Shown: positions 1 through 12,237 of the stretch, piece by piece | Layout of the letters: each line of letters begins with the position of its first letter | How positions within the stretch are numbered: the stretch's first letter is position 1 | Notes under the pieces: generated by a model | Told to the model about the DNA's origin: nothing | The model's input: the letters and a program-made list of their open reading frames with translations, nothing else | The model's database searches: none | Source: Apoderus coryli | Taxonomy: Eukaryota; Arthropoda; Insecta; Coleoptera; Attelabidae | DNA: 64,000 bases | Direction of reading: 5' to 3' | NCBI GenBank assembly: GCA_911728435.2 | Contig: OU452204.1 | Location: forward strand, 11,656,001 to 11,720,000 | Position numbers and translations under genes: made by a program

Positions 1-1754
1 CTATGGAACGTCTTCTTGATAACTTATTAGAGGACCTTGAAAGCGTGGGAAAAAGACTAAACTAAGTAAACAAGAAACTCGGTAGGGTGTCAGATGGAGG
101 ACTACAAACTTAAAATAGTGCTACAAAAACTGGTCGTTCATCATAATGAGGGCTCTTGCGTGGTGAGTAATTCGACCATCTGGAGTTCTATATAGCAAAT
201 AAAAGTCTCCCAACCACTTATTATTAAGAAAGTAGATGGAGATTATTTGGCATCATCCCGAAGAGAAGACAAAATTTACTTTCTAATGCAGGTATTCCCT
301 GAGCATGACATATATTATGAAGCATGTGGGGAATATGGAAGAGGATTCTGTTGGGAGTCAAAATGGGCTACCGAAGAAATGGAGTACAAAGAAAAAGAAA
401 CCAGCAGCTGCATGGAGAAATCTCGTAAGCATTATGCGCTTGATGATGAGAAATTTGACTGCAGAATTCATTAATCAAGTCATAAAGAAGAAGAAGCTAT
501 GACCCAGAGATTGAAGTCATTAAAGATCTTTGGTGGTGGTTCTTTTATGTTTTGTTACAATGTGCTATTCATATAATCAACGATCTTTCTTGATTGGTAA
601 ACTGTGACTAGGAGATCATGTTCCTCCCGAATTCCTTTTTTTTTTGTCCCAGATACAATTTCTTGGGATGTTTTGTCTTTAATGTTAGAAATAAAATTAT
701 TTTCTATACCCAGCTTTCGACATATTTATATATCTTCAGGTATTCTGCGACAATAAATCTCTGCATTATATGGCCCTATAAGAGAAATTTCTCTCAGTCT
801 TAAAAGATAAAAACTGATCAGATTTTCTTGGCAACAGGCTTAAGTACAGTCCTGTTTTAAAAGACTGCCATACTTAACATCAAATATTATGAGAGCCATC
901 CTTTAATCTTGATATCGCGTTTCTGTATCATAATTTCTATGTATGCGTAACACTAGCAGCAAGCTGAGAAAACACATTTTATATATGAAGACGAATGAAA
1001 AAAAAAAATAATTTCAACTTCGTCTACCTTATGTACCTATGTATATTATATACTTGATCCAATTCGAATTTAAGACATATTACGCCCGAGGGCTATGTAC
1101 TGATACATAATATGTACCTATGTGTTATTGTATTTTTATTATACCTCAAGAGTTGAAAGAAAAAGAAACCAATTATCCAACAAAACGAATAAGATGGATT
1201 TTTTTCTACATTTATAAATTGACCGTTTGCTATTACATCTTAATATGAATAGAAGCAATGAGCTGCGATTTCTTTGTTTATTATTCGCATCCCAAAGAGA
1301 TTCAACAAAATCTGGATATTACAATGTTCGAAGTCACAACGAACAGTCCCCAAAAGCTTTATGCACAATGTAACCCAGTATTGTTCAATTGACAAGAGAT
1401 ATGACGAGAATTAAACTTACAACTATTAATCCCTTCAAACGCCTTGTTTACGCTTTTTAAGATTAAGATTAAGTTCCAAAAATGATGTCACTTCTAGGGT
1501 CAATTACAATCAGAGAAATTGGAAAAATGCATTAAATTGGGCATTTCATTCATTGCCACTGATTTGGATCAAACAATTCAGCTGTCCGGTAAATTTTGTG
1601 AACGATACATCACGATTGGCGAAAAGATTCTGTATGCAGAGGCAGGGAGCTTTGCTCTAAATATATTTGCTGTGCGCTTTGCCGAACAAAATATGTATGA
1701 TCGTGTCTCGTGCTTTAAATGAAGAAACCAATTTAGGAATAAGCCTATGGTTTA
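1..1754. other. AT-rich sequence without a recognised gene
   Basis: Only short open frames are present. The longest readable patch lies at about 247-474 on the plus strand; it is acidic and lysine-rich, starts at TTG, and resembles no family I recognise. I see no splice-framed exon, RNA gene or terminal repeat. Confidence 0.5.
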
Positions 1755-1756
1755 TA

Positions 1757-2074
1757 CCGGGTGTCCCACCAAGGTGGAGCAGGTCGGCATTACGGAAATA
1801 GTTCTTTGTTTATGAAAAAAAAAGTTCACTAAATCGAACAAGATAAGTTAATTTAAAGTAATTTCACGAGTTTCTTTATTACAATTTTTTTACTATGGAA
1901 ATATTGCACACTATGTTTAGTATCTTGTAATAATTTTTAAAGAACTAAGAAAATCTCACCACCAAATAATGTCCATTAAATAAATTTCCTCTTATATTCA
2001 GAACTTTTTTCCCAAAAGCAAATAACCTCAGAATTCTGTAATACCCAACTTACTGACCTTAGTCGGACGCCCGG
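1757..2074. mobile_element. TA-flanked MITE, 318 bp
   Basis: The two ends form an imperfect inverted repeat. The left end begins CCGGGTGTCCCACCAAGG and the right end, read on the other strand, begins CCGGGCGTCCGACTAAGG. Similarity continues for about 45 bp. Each end is bordered by TA (1755-1756 and 2075-2076), the target duplication of the Tc1/mariner superfamily. No transposase is encoded, so it is a non-autonomous element. Confidence 0.75.
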
Positions 2075-2545
2075 TATATTTTGCGATGGAAGGTTTAAAT
2101 ATTGTTGTTGAATCAGAAACTGCATACAATAACCATAAGAATGACTTAAATCCCGTCAGAGCCGTACTTTATATTTTTTTTTCCGCAACAATGTTTTAAC
2201 TGCCTTATAACTCAAAAGTGGCTTGCCTTGCCTTATAGGACGGTTTAATGAATTAACTGCTGCTTTCACACTGGTTTTTATCTACGAGTTTGGTCGGCAG
2301 ACAGTCGGCAACAAGTGAAGTTGCAAGGTCTCTAGAGACCTATCAATTGCTACCAAAATCTACCGAATAGTTTTCAAAACGTAAAATCGATCGATTAAAA
2401 ATTGAAAAATATTTTAAAGTGTTACAGACTGTCGATTTCAGCTAAATTTCCTAAGAATACTAAATCCTAATAGAGATATCCAATGCAAAATGACTTCAAA
2501 AAAGTAATTACTAGTAAAGCAGAAGGTTTCTATGCCCGCTCTCTA
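2075..2545. other. No gene seen
   Basis: AT-rich sequence between two mobile elements. No open frame of note and no clear repeat. Confidence 0.4.
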
Positions 2546-2923
2546 CACTGAAAAAAATTCTAAAAATGAACCCTAATAAATAATTATTTGGCTTTTATTT
2601 GTTTAACTCAAACAAAATTTATTTGACTCAAATAAACAGTGTTGTCTGGAATAAATAGAGTTATTTGATTGTTTTAAAATATTTATTTGGCCTGGGGTGC
2701 TTTGGCAGAAATAAATATTTATTTAATTTAAATAACAGATTAAAGTTAATTCCTGGTTATTTGAAACAATTCCACCGTTATTTGAATCAAATAAATAATA
2801 ATAAAATGAGCCGACGCGCATGGCTGTTGGGGATTCAACTCCATAGTGCACGCATTTTAGTATTAGTCCAATATAGAAAGTGTTTTTTATTGTGTTAGTT
2901 ATGACTTATACCTATATATTATA

Positions 2924-3743
2924 CACGGTGACAGAAAAAAGTATATTGCATAGTGCCACACAATAGAGGCCACTAAAATAAATTAAAAGTTCCCATGAAC
3001 ACGGGTCCGCAAGGCCTTCGGTTAAAAGTTACGGGGTGTTGAATTTTAATTTTTTAGTTTTTTGAATATCTTTAGCCAGAGACGCAAGAAATGGATAAAA
3101 TGTGGTATACAGGGGTTTTTTATCATGCTAAATTCAAATATGATCTTAGTTTTGTGATTACTGATAGAGGGCGCTACATACAGGGTTCCATTCCTATTGA
3201 ATCCGTCGTAACTTTTTATACCTTTAACAATTATTACATTAGTTTGACAAGTGTCATTATGACACATTATTTAATTTTTATTTATCATTGTTTTTGCAAA
3301 GGTTACTTTGGCGCTTTTTGAATAATTTGCGTGCATTGTCGGCTTTTAGATGCATTTGTACTGGGACCATTGCTTCTAGCGACTTGGACAAGGTATACCT
3401 TTCTTAAGTATAAAAGAAGGGATAACAATTTTTTTCAGTCGAAGATGACATACAGTGTATAACAAAAAAATTACGACCGATTCAATAGGGATGGAACCTT
3501 GTATGTAGCGCCCTCTATCAGTAATCACAAATCTAAGATCATATTTGAATTTAGCGTGATAAAAAACCCCTGTATACCACATTTTATCCATTTCTTGCGT
3601 CTCTGGCAAAAGATATTCAAAAAAACCAAAAAAAAAAAAATTAAAATTCAACAAATCTTTTAACCGAAGTTAGTTAGTTAGTTAGAAGGTAGTGTCCTCT
3701 ATTGTGTGGCAGTATGCAATGTACTTTTTTCTATGTCACCCTG
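2924..3743. mobile_element. Foldback MITE with about 290 bp inverted arms
   Basis: The left arm (about 2924-3215) is matched in reverse complement by the right arm (about 3447-3743). Both contain the same ATGGATAAAATGTGGTATAC stretch and the same GGGCGCTACATACA stretch. The ends read CACGGTGACAG and, on the other strand, CAGGGTGACAT. TA dinucleotides flank both sides. The spacer is about 230 bp. Similar open frames on opposite strands of the two arms only reflect the inverted repeat. The right arm has gained a short GTTA microsatellite near 3669-3685. Confidence 0.8.
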
Positions 3744-4775
3744 TATAATAAATAAAAAAATAATGTCCGTTGAATCGTTATTATAGTGGTGTGGAACCTA
3801 GGGCACTTATATGACCGCTTTTCGTATGTAAGTGCCTAAATGTTATAAGTTAATTATAATTAAAACGGTCACAAAAAAATCTTAAAATGCTTGAGTACTA
3901 ATGCATGATGGTTTATTTCATGTAAGTATATGTATAGATTCCTAAACCTAATATTATAATGAGATCCTTTTTTTATATTATCGTAGTGAATTGATAAAAC
4001 AAGGGTAGTAGATACACGTGGATAATGTGTAAATGATCTTGAAATTGAGATTTTATTTAACAGTATTCAATACAAAGATTGCGGCTTGTTTATATTTAGG
4101 GACCAACAAGAAAGTCACCCAATGAAATATTTATTCAGTTCAAACAAATATTTGTTTGAAACATATTCACGGACGTTTATGTCAAACGCGAAATCAACTA
4201 GGCGTATTAGGATGGTGTACCTAAAACATTTATTTGTTTTAAATATATTTGTTGATTTGTTCTATCCAAATAAATAATATGATCCGGCAAAATCTGGTAG
4301 TTTGCTTCGAATAAATACTTTGTTTGTTACAAAGAAATATTTATTTCTTCAAATATTCTTTTTCTAGATATTAGTTTGCAAATATTATTATTAATAAAAC
4401 CAGAAACTGTTTGGATCAATTGTTCAAAAAACACCTATACACATAAAATATTTTTGGGGATTGTTTCATTTTGAACACCCTGTAGATCTGATTTAAGATA
4501 GATATATATTATTATTTTTAAAGTGCACATTATTTAGTGGTAGCCAAAATTGTTTGGGTAATAGGTTCATTCTTTATAAAAGTCCATAGAAAAATCTTAA
4601 ATCTTTTGGGCCAAGTACATGGCATCTTAATTCTAAATAACTCTAGTTAGTGCAAGCAAACACATATATCCTTACATTTTCGGGCCTTGTTAACGAGTAC
4701 GTATAAGTACTAAGTCAAATAAATATTTATTTAAATCAAATAGATACTGGGTATCTATATTTGTCTCAAGCACAT

Positions 4776-4818
4776 GGGTTGTTTGTCGTATATGGGTTGT
4801 TTGTCGTATACCGAAGAA
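4776..4818. repeat. Tandem duplication of about 19 bp
   Basis: The unit GGGTTGTTTGTCGTATA occurs twice back to back near the right end of the CACTG element. It is probably a local slippage product. Confidence 0.7.
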
Positions 4819-4877
4819 ATATTTGTTTGGTTCAACTCAATTTTGTTTTGATCCAAACAAATATTTTTTTCAGTGTA

Positions 4878-7290
4878 TTCCTGAAGAAACTCCTGTACTT
4901 CTTATGTACAGAAGTCTATAGACACAAAAAATTCATTGCAGTCGCGCATGATACGAAACTTTTTAATATTATTTTAGATAATAATTGCTTATTATTTAAA
5001 AGTATTAAAATGATACTTACTGATAGTTTTAGTTGTTGTTCACCTTATATGTTTTATGCCTGATGCTAAAGACTAGAACTACATTTAAAAATTCCAAAGA
5101 CAGGAACCCCATTAACGCACCCCCACGCCAAAATAATTCTTTAACACGTTACCAACAAGATTGACATTTACGACTATTCAATATATGCCAATAGCATACT
5201 TAGTTTAGGTACCTTATGTCTTTCACATTCATTTTTATTTGTTAGGAGTATTTTTTGTGTCTAATAATTTTTTTGTTGATCTTTTTAATTTCCATGCTCC
5301 TTTTAACTGTTCTCCATTTATTTAATTTATTTTCGTGGTGCATTGTATGTATTCTTAAATATACGTATACATGCATTATGTCTCTTTTGTTTTGCTTTTT
5401 TTAAGGTTATTCGTTTTAGCCAATAGTCCCGGGCGTGACATTTAGAGCCTCCACGGCCATTTAAAAGTATTATTTACTGACCGTAATTAAGTCTCGGGCT
5501 TTAATTATCGCCAAGTTGATTGGGAAGGTAAGATTGTTATTCTAAGAAATGATTGTACAGTGTGTCCCAAAAATATACATAATATGATTTTTATTTAAAT
5601 GGGCAACAATATATTTTTTATTTTATTTATTTTCTCCATTTCAAAACATGTTACTAATACCTACACATATAATAATAGGCTTTATTAAGATTATATATAA
5701 AAAATATACATCTTAAATGGCAAAGTTAATAGCTGCTTTTTTTCTTTTGAGACTTTAAAACAATATAAAAAACGAAACACATAAACTAAATGGATGGTGT
5801 CAATATTACAAAAATGAGATCCATACCATTAACTACAAAAATTTACAATTCTTACTACTTATTTACGAAACTAATCAAACAGCACCTTTATTAATTTAAA
5901 AAACAGAAAATTTGTTAAATTAAATTACGAATAAAACAAAATTCATTTTCTTTCGAAAACTAGTTACTAGAACTATATAAACACAATCTAAAGTGAAACA
6001 GTGTCATGACAGCAAAAGAAACTTAACCCTAATAGTCCTAACTAGAGAATATAGTTTCCAAATCCAACAATATTATTTGTCTTACCTTCCTTTTAAATCA
6101 GTTTAAATTTGTCATTTATTTGTCTTAAATTTAACGGAATTTTGTTAACTATTATTCTTATTGTCACATTATAATAATTTGAGTTTTCTGTTAATGTCGT
6201 ATTTATGTTGTGTCAAAACAATATACACTCAAAGATGTAGATAACATAAATTGTTAGTATTATATTTTCTTTAAATGTTCGTCTACCAGAATCTCTCAAT
6301 TTCATATATAAAACCAATTTTAAGACCTTTTTCTGTATGATAAACACATTTGATGACCTGGCACTACTACCCCAAAACAGAATTGCACATCAGATTAAAT
6401 ATTCAAAATTAGCGCTGTAAACAATTCTTCGGTATTTTCTTCCTAGTTACTCGTATGCTATATAACAGACTGTTTTTAATTTTTACACAAAGTGGTGCCA
6501 GTTTAAAACCTGATCAATGAAATTTATTCAGCAAATTCAAGCATATAATTTTCATTGTAAGGTTCCAAGTTTAAGTTACGAATAAAATAGCACAAATTCA
6601 CACAATTTTACACCTAATTTCCCTTTGGTTTCTAGTTACGGTGTCTGTTTTTCATAATTTCTTTGTTTATTATTTCACGTCTAACTATTAAAGCAACTGC
6701 ACTAAAGAAACCTTGACTAGTGGATACAAGTTCTTTCAACAAAAGAACTAAAAATCTTTAAAACTTTACTTTCTTTAATATGCTACAAGAGGATATAAAA
6801 AATTCCTCCAACATAATCTCTTTTAAGAACAAATTGAAGCATCTACTCAGTACCTAAACGCATTTTATAGTTATTTGGAGTTTCTCGGTTACCTTGATAT
6901 TATTTATACATATGATTTTAATGTTTAAGATTTTAGTGTGTATTGTTTTTTTAATTTTCGTTTTTTACTTTATTTTTATCATTGAGATAATACTTGACTG
7001 TTTTAATCAAAAACAATGATTAATAATTTGAATTTAAAATTGTTTGTTTATAATGTAATGTAAGGTACTTAATGAAATGTGTTATACAATATAAAACTGA
7101 TGTGGTAACAGTAGTAAGTTTTGACGGACGAAATCAATGTTATTTAAAGGCAATCAATGTACCAATGTACCTTTTTGAACAAAGAATATTATTGTTATTA
7201 AGAAAAAGAAAATGCAGTGTTTTTCAATATGTAAACATAAAAATATAAAATCGCACTAAGTTCCAATATCTATTTGGATAAGTGATTATA
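4878..7290. other. AT-rich sequence without a gene
   Basis: No coding pattern is visible. One isolated mariner-type terminus (TACAGTGTGTCCC) lies near 5557-5570; I found no partner end, so it may be the remnant of a MITE. Confidence 0.4.
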
Positions 7291-7336
7291 ATTTACTGAG
7301 GATGGCATTAGCTAAAGCCGAAACATGTATAAACAA
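7291..7336 (+). ncRNA. Hammerhead-ribozyme-like motif
   Basis: The core reads CTGAGGA, then a stem-loop with GGC pairing GCC, then GAAAC, then ATGTA. TTTA just before the core can pair with TAAA just after ATGTA, which gives stem I. The sequence ACATGT is a self-complementary short stem III, as in dimeric hammerheads. The core has one change from the canonical CUGAUGA (T to G at the fifth position), which would be expected to weaken or abolish cleavage. Hammerheads of this minimal kind are known in Penelope-like elements. Confidence 0.55.
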
Positions 7337-8870
7337 AGAAATTCAATTTTAAATTATTAAGAAACAGAATTTTGGTGGCTAAGACAGTAGTTTAAAAATT
7401 ATTTCTATATTTACTGCTGGCATTTCCCATACGTTTTTATTTCTCGATTTATATGAGGTGAGATATGTACTGCTGTGGAGATGGTATAGTTTTACAACTA
7501 AGGAGAAACGACTTCGTCAATATCTGTCGGCCCAAACCTATGTCTGATCGCTATGAATGTAAACTAATTTTGTGAGCCCTTGGGATCATTAAGGGCGACC
7601 CTAATTCGATACTTGCGAACCTTGTATATCTGAATATAAATAGTTTTGAAATATGGTTTGTGTATTATGATTAGCACAGCAGTTTAATTTTATTTATTGT
7701 TAGTTGATTGATATAGGTTGATTGTATTGTTTTTTTCTAAATTCATTTGATTTATACTGGATGGATTGTAAGTAAATTATTATTATCCCCCAAGACAAAT
7801 TAAGTACCATTTGGTAGATATACAAAAACAATAAGCAGAAAAGGAAAAATTGTAGTTCCAACACAATTAGTTTTAAGATCAAAATTCCAATAGGTATAAT
7901 TTTAACACCGTAGCCAAAATGGTGAGTTGGCAGAATAGCATCATTTCCTATCTCCTTTCAGCTTTATATAAATAACAAAATCGTAGCGCTAGCTACTTCT
8001 TTTAAAAATTAAAATTAATTTACTAAACCACTGACGATGAGGCTCCTCTTCCAGTACAGTCTATCTCGTAAAAAAAAAGAGACATAAGGATTTAGTTTGC
8101 GGAAGAAATAAACTTTCAAGATTTATTTTTTTGAGTATTTAGCAATTTGAAATCACTTTCAAGTTTGATATTATATTTTATGATTACGAACTGTGTGGTA
8201 GGATAGAAAGTTTTTTTTTAATAAATTTTATTAATATCGTCAAGTTCTTTAAATGTAGCAAATTGTATTGTACAAAACTGTGAAATAAGAATGTTTTTTG
8301 CATGTACAGTATTGAATATATTTAAACCTATTATTAAAATTATTATCAAGATCCATTTTATATTTTCTGGAATTATTCCGAAAGAATTCGCCATGTTTTT
8401 GAATACTGTAGGTTATCTAATGGACACAGGGTAGGGAATCCCATATGTCTATATGTATTCGATACCTACATGTGTATACCTGAAAATTATATGCGGCGGC
8501 GGTGTTTTAATTGCTGTTGCAATATATATGCAATTTATTTTTATTTTGTTTTATTGCAATAATTAGGATATTTAAGTTGTTGTTTTTAATGACTCTTAAA
8601 TGTATGGACTATGCTTAGGTTTATGCAAAAATTACAACCTAAGCAAATAAATAAAAGAACGACAATTAGCATTTTAATGAGCGTATATACCAAACACTTA
8701 ACATTCTCGAAATAATAATTACCAGGCTACATGAAGACTAAAGGCAGATCCAGAAAACACAAGAAGAAGGTCCTTTGCAACCGAAGAAAGTTCATATACT
8801 AGGGAGTTTTGGAAACCATTATTTATTTGCACGTAATTAACGTTTACGCTAATATTGAGCACGCGCTCGT
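7337..8870. other. No gene seen
   Basis: AT-rich DNA with poly-A and poly-T runs. No open frame with recognisable similarity and no clear terminal repeats. Confidence 0.4.
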
Positions 8871-9030
8871 AAATAACGTCGAAAGGTGCGTATTCCTCAC
8901 AGAACGAACGGGAACGAGGCAAGTGTGCCCCGTTTGAATTGTTGATTGGTTGCGAACGAAGCCTACCGAGACAACGAACCACAGAAATCTTATATTGTAT
9001 ATATATATATATATATATATACTCTAGAAT
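8871..9030. repeat. Local GC-rich patch followed by a TA microsatellite
   Basis: From about 8880 to 8990 the base composition is clearly richer in G and C than its surroundings, with several CpG and GAACG-like steps. A run of about twelve TA units (about 8997-9020) follows directly. I cannot assign the patch; a promoter or LTR fragment are possibilities. Confidence 0.4.
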
Positions 9031-9743
9031 GATAATCCCGTAGTACAAAAATGTAACCAAAAGTGTAGAGCTGTCCATAATGCGCATGATCACCAGTAAC
9101 TTATTTTTCAACAGGACCGGCTTTGATTAAATGTAATATTACTGTTATAGGTATATTTAAAATTAAATTTTACCATTTGGTAACATTCAAATAAAAAAAT
9201 TAAATAAAGGAATTTAAGAAATAAAAAATTACATTAAATATCTAAATACTTTATTGTCTAACAGGTACAACCCAATAATAATAAATCTAAGCAGAAACGA
9301 GAAATAAGTAAAAATTCTAATACTGGAAAATATCTTAAGGACTGGAGCATTCTAATTATTTATTTTATTATTATATAATATTTGTTTGTTTATACAACCA
9401 CCTTAGGCGTCTTACCTATCTACAGCCTTCAAAAAAGGGGTGCAAGAAACAGTACTTCACAAATATTTTCCGTGTCCATGTAAACCACTTCCATATCATC
9501 CGTACTACTCGCAATAGTATTTTGTGACAAAACATGGTTGGTAGAACTTTTTTTCTCAGCAATTTCATGGAGGATTCTATAATTAAGTATATTCCAGTTT
9601 AACAACAGAATTCAAACGAACTTTGTATACCTACACAACGTAGGAAATATATTCTTGACATACATATCATGCATTTTTGACAGACTGCTTTTAAGTAAAC
9701 AGTGTCTTGATATCAAACGATTAAGAATTTAACTTCCACTCTC
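9031..9743. other. No gene seen
   Basis: AT-rich sequence downstream of the THAP exon candidate. No further exon of a THAP protein could be recognised. Confidence 0.35.
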
Positions 9744-9749
9744 ATTTAC

Positions 9750-9937
9750 ATAATCTCTTCTTTTCAACAAAAGTTTGGGAACTGCATCGGGTACGAGGGT
9801 GATCCTCTTGCCGTCTTCTCTACAAATGATATCTTCTGCAGCGAAATGCTTACTGCATATGACATTCCCATCACATACATTTTCTGTACTAGGATCCCAA
9901 TGCCCGCATCCAAACATCATGTCTTTTTTTTGTCAAG
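9750..9937 (-). pseudogene. THAP-domain exon candidate, with a frame break
   Basis: On the minus strand, about 63 codons from the ATG near 9920 encode the second half of a THAP zinc finger: the C-x2-H pair in VICSKHF, then a spacer and the AVPKL motif that ends the fold (AVPTIF-like in the family). THAP domains bind DNA; they occur in host regulators and in P-element transposases. A splice acceptor TTTTTAG lies just upstream (minus strand, near 9938-9944). From it another frame encodes RHDVWMRALG, which resembles the conserved Trp region of the same domain, so a one-base shift near 9900 seems to break the exon. A plausible donor GTAAAT lies at 9744-9749. If the donor is not used, translation stops at 9729. 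I found neither the first zinc-binding Cys pair nor a transposase body. It could be a decayed host gene, a P-like element, or a live exon containing a sequencing error. Confidence 0.5.
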
Positions 9938-9944
9938 CTAAAAA

Positions 9945-11942
9945 TGAGTATCATGTCAATGGTATCATATTGACTCAAACTGAGACGAGACTGTTAGAAA
10001 CCCGAAACAATAACTTACTGAAAATATTGAATACCAGGAATGAGACCTTCATTTTTACACCACAACACTATACACCTTATTGTTTGTTAAATAAACGAAC
10101 TAAAACCAAAATAACAAATATTAAAAACAATTTTAATCACAAATAGGTATATCTATCAACAATTAAAATATACCACGAATAAAACCATAACTCAATTATA
10201 AAACCTATCTGAATTGTTGTGAAGCCGACTCTGACAGATATTCCCACTAGGAGAAACGTCATTTGCGAAAACAGACGCTGTTGCGAAATCTCCTAAATTT
10301 AATAAGATTTGGAAAAAAATGTTTCGTTCATATTGCTGAAAACTAAACAGTATGCAATTTTACCGATAATAATTAATTATTTGATTTTGTCAAGCAGTTT
10401 CGTATGACGCAACATATGGATTTATTTATAAAACAGATATGTCGCATAAATTCTGTAAGGCGAACGACAAAATAGTTTTAAATATGGCAGCTCTGTACTG
10501 AAAATAAGTTACTGAGGAGCATGCGTAGTTCGTGAAAACTCTGCATACCCGTTACACTTTTTGATATTCGGCTGGATTTAATTAGCATTCTAGAGTACAT
10601 ATATAATATAAGATTTCTATGCATCTGTGCGGGTTGATTTGTAGCATACGGGCTTTTTCTCTACCCGCGAACTTCTAAAACTTTCAATGTCTTCTTGAAT
10701 TATTTTCATTTCCCACCAAGCATCCTCAGAGTCAATCAACTACGACACGGCCCCGCCTTCACGCATCAACAAATAAAGCTATAACCACTGTTCGTATTGT
10801 TCAGTTTCAGTTTTGATAAGCACGATTACGTCTATGATTATCATCCTAATAATAATGATGTTTAAATGACAGTCCCAAACATCACTTGGGTTGCCAAATT
10901 TGTTGGACTCCCTTGTATCCAACAAAAATTCTTGTTTTTAATTTAGTCATTTTCAAAGGCACCAAAATACAAAAGAGTCAACTTTGGTTCGATATGCCAT
11001 GCCGTTGGTATTATAAATACGTATTATATTTCAAGTCCAGAAAAGAGCGAGAAAAAGAAAAAAAAAAAGCCTTCACCGCGCATACACAGTCTTTTGTACT
11101 TTTAAATTAGTTAATAACCTTACGCCCATTGTTTAGTTAATGAAATAAAGAGAAAAAATGAGTGTTTATGAGGGCACGTAGTTGCTACCTGATACATTAA
11201 TAAGATGAAGAAAATAAAATAGGAACAAGGTGGACGATGAAGAAGAAAAAAGTAACGTATCATGCACACAAATGGCGTTTTAATTATCGTTTGGTAGGTC
11301 TCAAACAATAAACGACTTTTGCTATGTCCATGAAATCGCCATTTATTGCTTCGTACAATAAAAGTAAAGTGAGGAAAATGGATAATTTACTACCTATACT
11401 CTTGACAATGTAAAGAGTTAGTTACATTATCAACAACGGTTGAGGCTCAACGGGGATCAATATTTCTCCTTAATCGCCTGATCAACAATCAGATAACAAT
11501 TGAGCGGCCTAGTTCCTAAGTGTACATTCCAAACATTTCGATAAAAAAAGGAATAGATGGCGTTCCAGAAGTCATTTTATTTGGATTAGAAGGCAGCATC
11601 GTCATCTATTCTCTTTTTATCCTCTGCCAGAGGAAGAACTTCAAATAAAGAAAAGCAGCTAGTTCTTTTAGGATAAACTTAGGTTATGAATAGGAATGTA
11701 CAACGAATAAAGGAACAGCTAAATAATTTTTTATTAGACAAAAGCCCTAAGAAATTCCCTGACAGCTAACGTTATTCCTGTCTAATTTTCGTATTGACCA
11801 GTTCTAAAACATGAAATCTGTCACAATGTATTCCTGAATTTGAACCTATTTAGCACTTGTTATGTTTCATATCAATAAGACCGGAAGATAATTATATTAT
11901 TTTCATTATTTCCAATAAACTAACGTAACAAACTAAAAAAAA
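9945..11942. other. No gene seen
   Basis: Mostly AT-rich. A modestly GC-richer patch near 10700-10830 has no recognisable coding content. Short open frames on both strands look random. Confidence 0.4.
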
Positions 11943-12235
11943 ATATTGCCAGAGCTGCGATTCGAACCCATAACCTTCCGCATGCGAAGCGAGCGCTCTA
12001 TCAATGACGCCACAAAACCCTCTTTGATTGTAACTGATGAAATTTTAAACGCTATTTTCTCGAGCATTATGGGGTCAAATATCAAAAGTGATCTAAGTAT
12101 CACTCGACCCCTACTGCTATTTGAAATTTTAGCTGTCACAGCGCTTAAGCGATTTCAACCAAAAACTAATGGGTTCATCCTCGGACTCCTATACCAAAAT
12201 TTAAGTCAACTGGTTAAAGCGTTTGTACGGGAAAG
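11943..12235 (-). repeat. Dispersed repeat with a tRNA-Ala(CGC)-like module, copy 1
   Basis: On the minus strand, 12019 to 11943 contains an A-box-like segment, an anticodon loop TTCGCAT (anticodon CGC) and a B box GGTTCGAATC, followed by a T run. The stretch GAGCGCTCGCTTCGCATGCG matches the core of tRNA-Ala(CGC). The 5' acceptor strand is not conserved, so it is a tRNA-derived module and not a tRNA gene. The flanking body (about 12030-12235) recurs in the second copy near 15.6-15.8 kb, sharing CACTCGACCCCTACTGCTAT. The tRNA-like part sits at one edge of the repeat. This suggests a SINE-like element or a composite. Confidence 0.7.
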
Positions 12236-12237
12236 TA

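Larger units (their letters stand above)
2546..4875. mobile_element. CACTG...CAGTG TA-flanked element, host of a nested foldback
   Basis: The left boundary reads TA then CACTGAAAAAAA, and the right boundary reads TTTTTTTCAGTG then TA, giving a 12 bp inverted terminus with a TA duplication. Subterminal DNA on both sides (2560-2790, 4090-4370, 4710-4870) carries many irregular copies of motifs such as AAATATTTGTTTG and TCAAATAAA. No transposase is visible. Part of its 2.33 kb length is a later foldback insertion at 2924-3743. The boundaries are inferred from the matching termini; two independent elements sharing these ends is the alternative. Confidence 0.5.

Noticed and set aside
3046..3654. 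Two similar open frames on opposite strands, encoding the same MDKMWYTGVFYH peptide
   Set aside because: They lie in the two arms of an inverted repeat; the likeness is structural and there is no sign of a real gene.
5557..5570. TACAGTGTGTCCC terminus as the left end of a mariner MITE
   Set aside because: No matching right end was found within a few kilobases, so I do not call an element.
8719..9111. 130-codon minus-strand frame
   Set aside because: It runs through a TA microsatellite (alternating Ile and Tyr) and has no recognisable domain.
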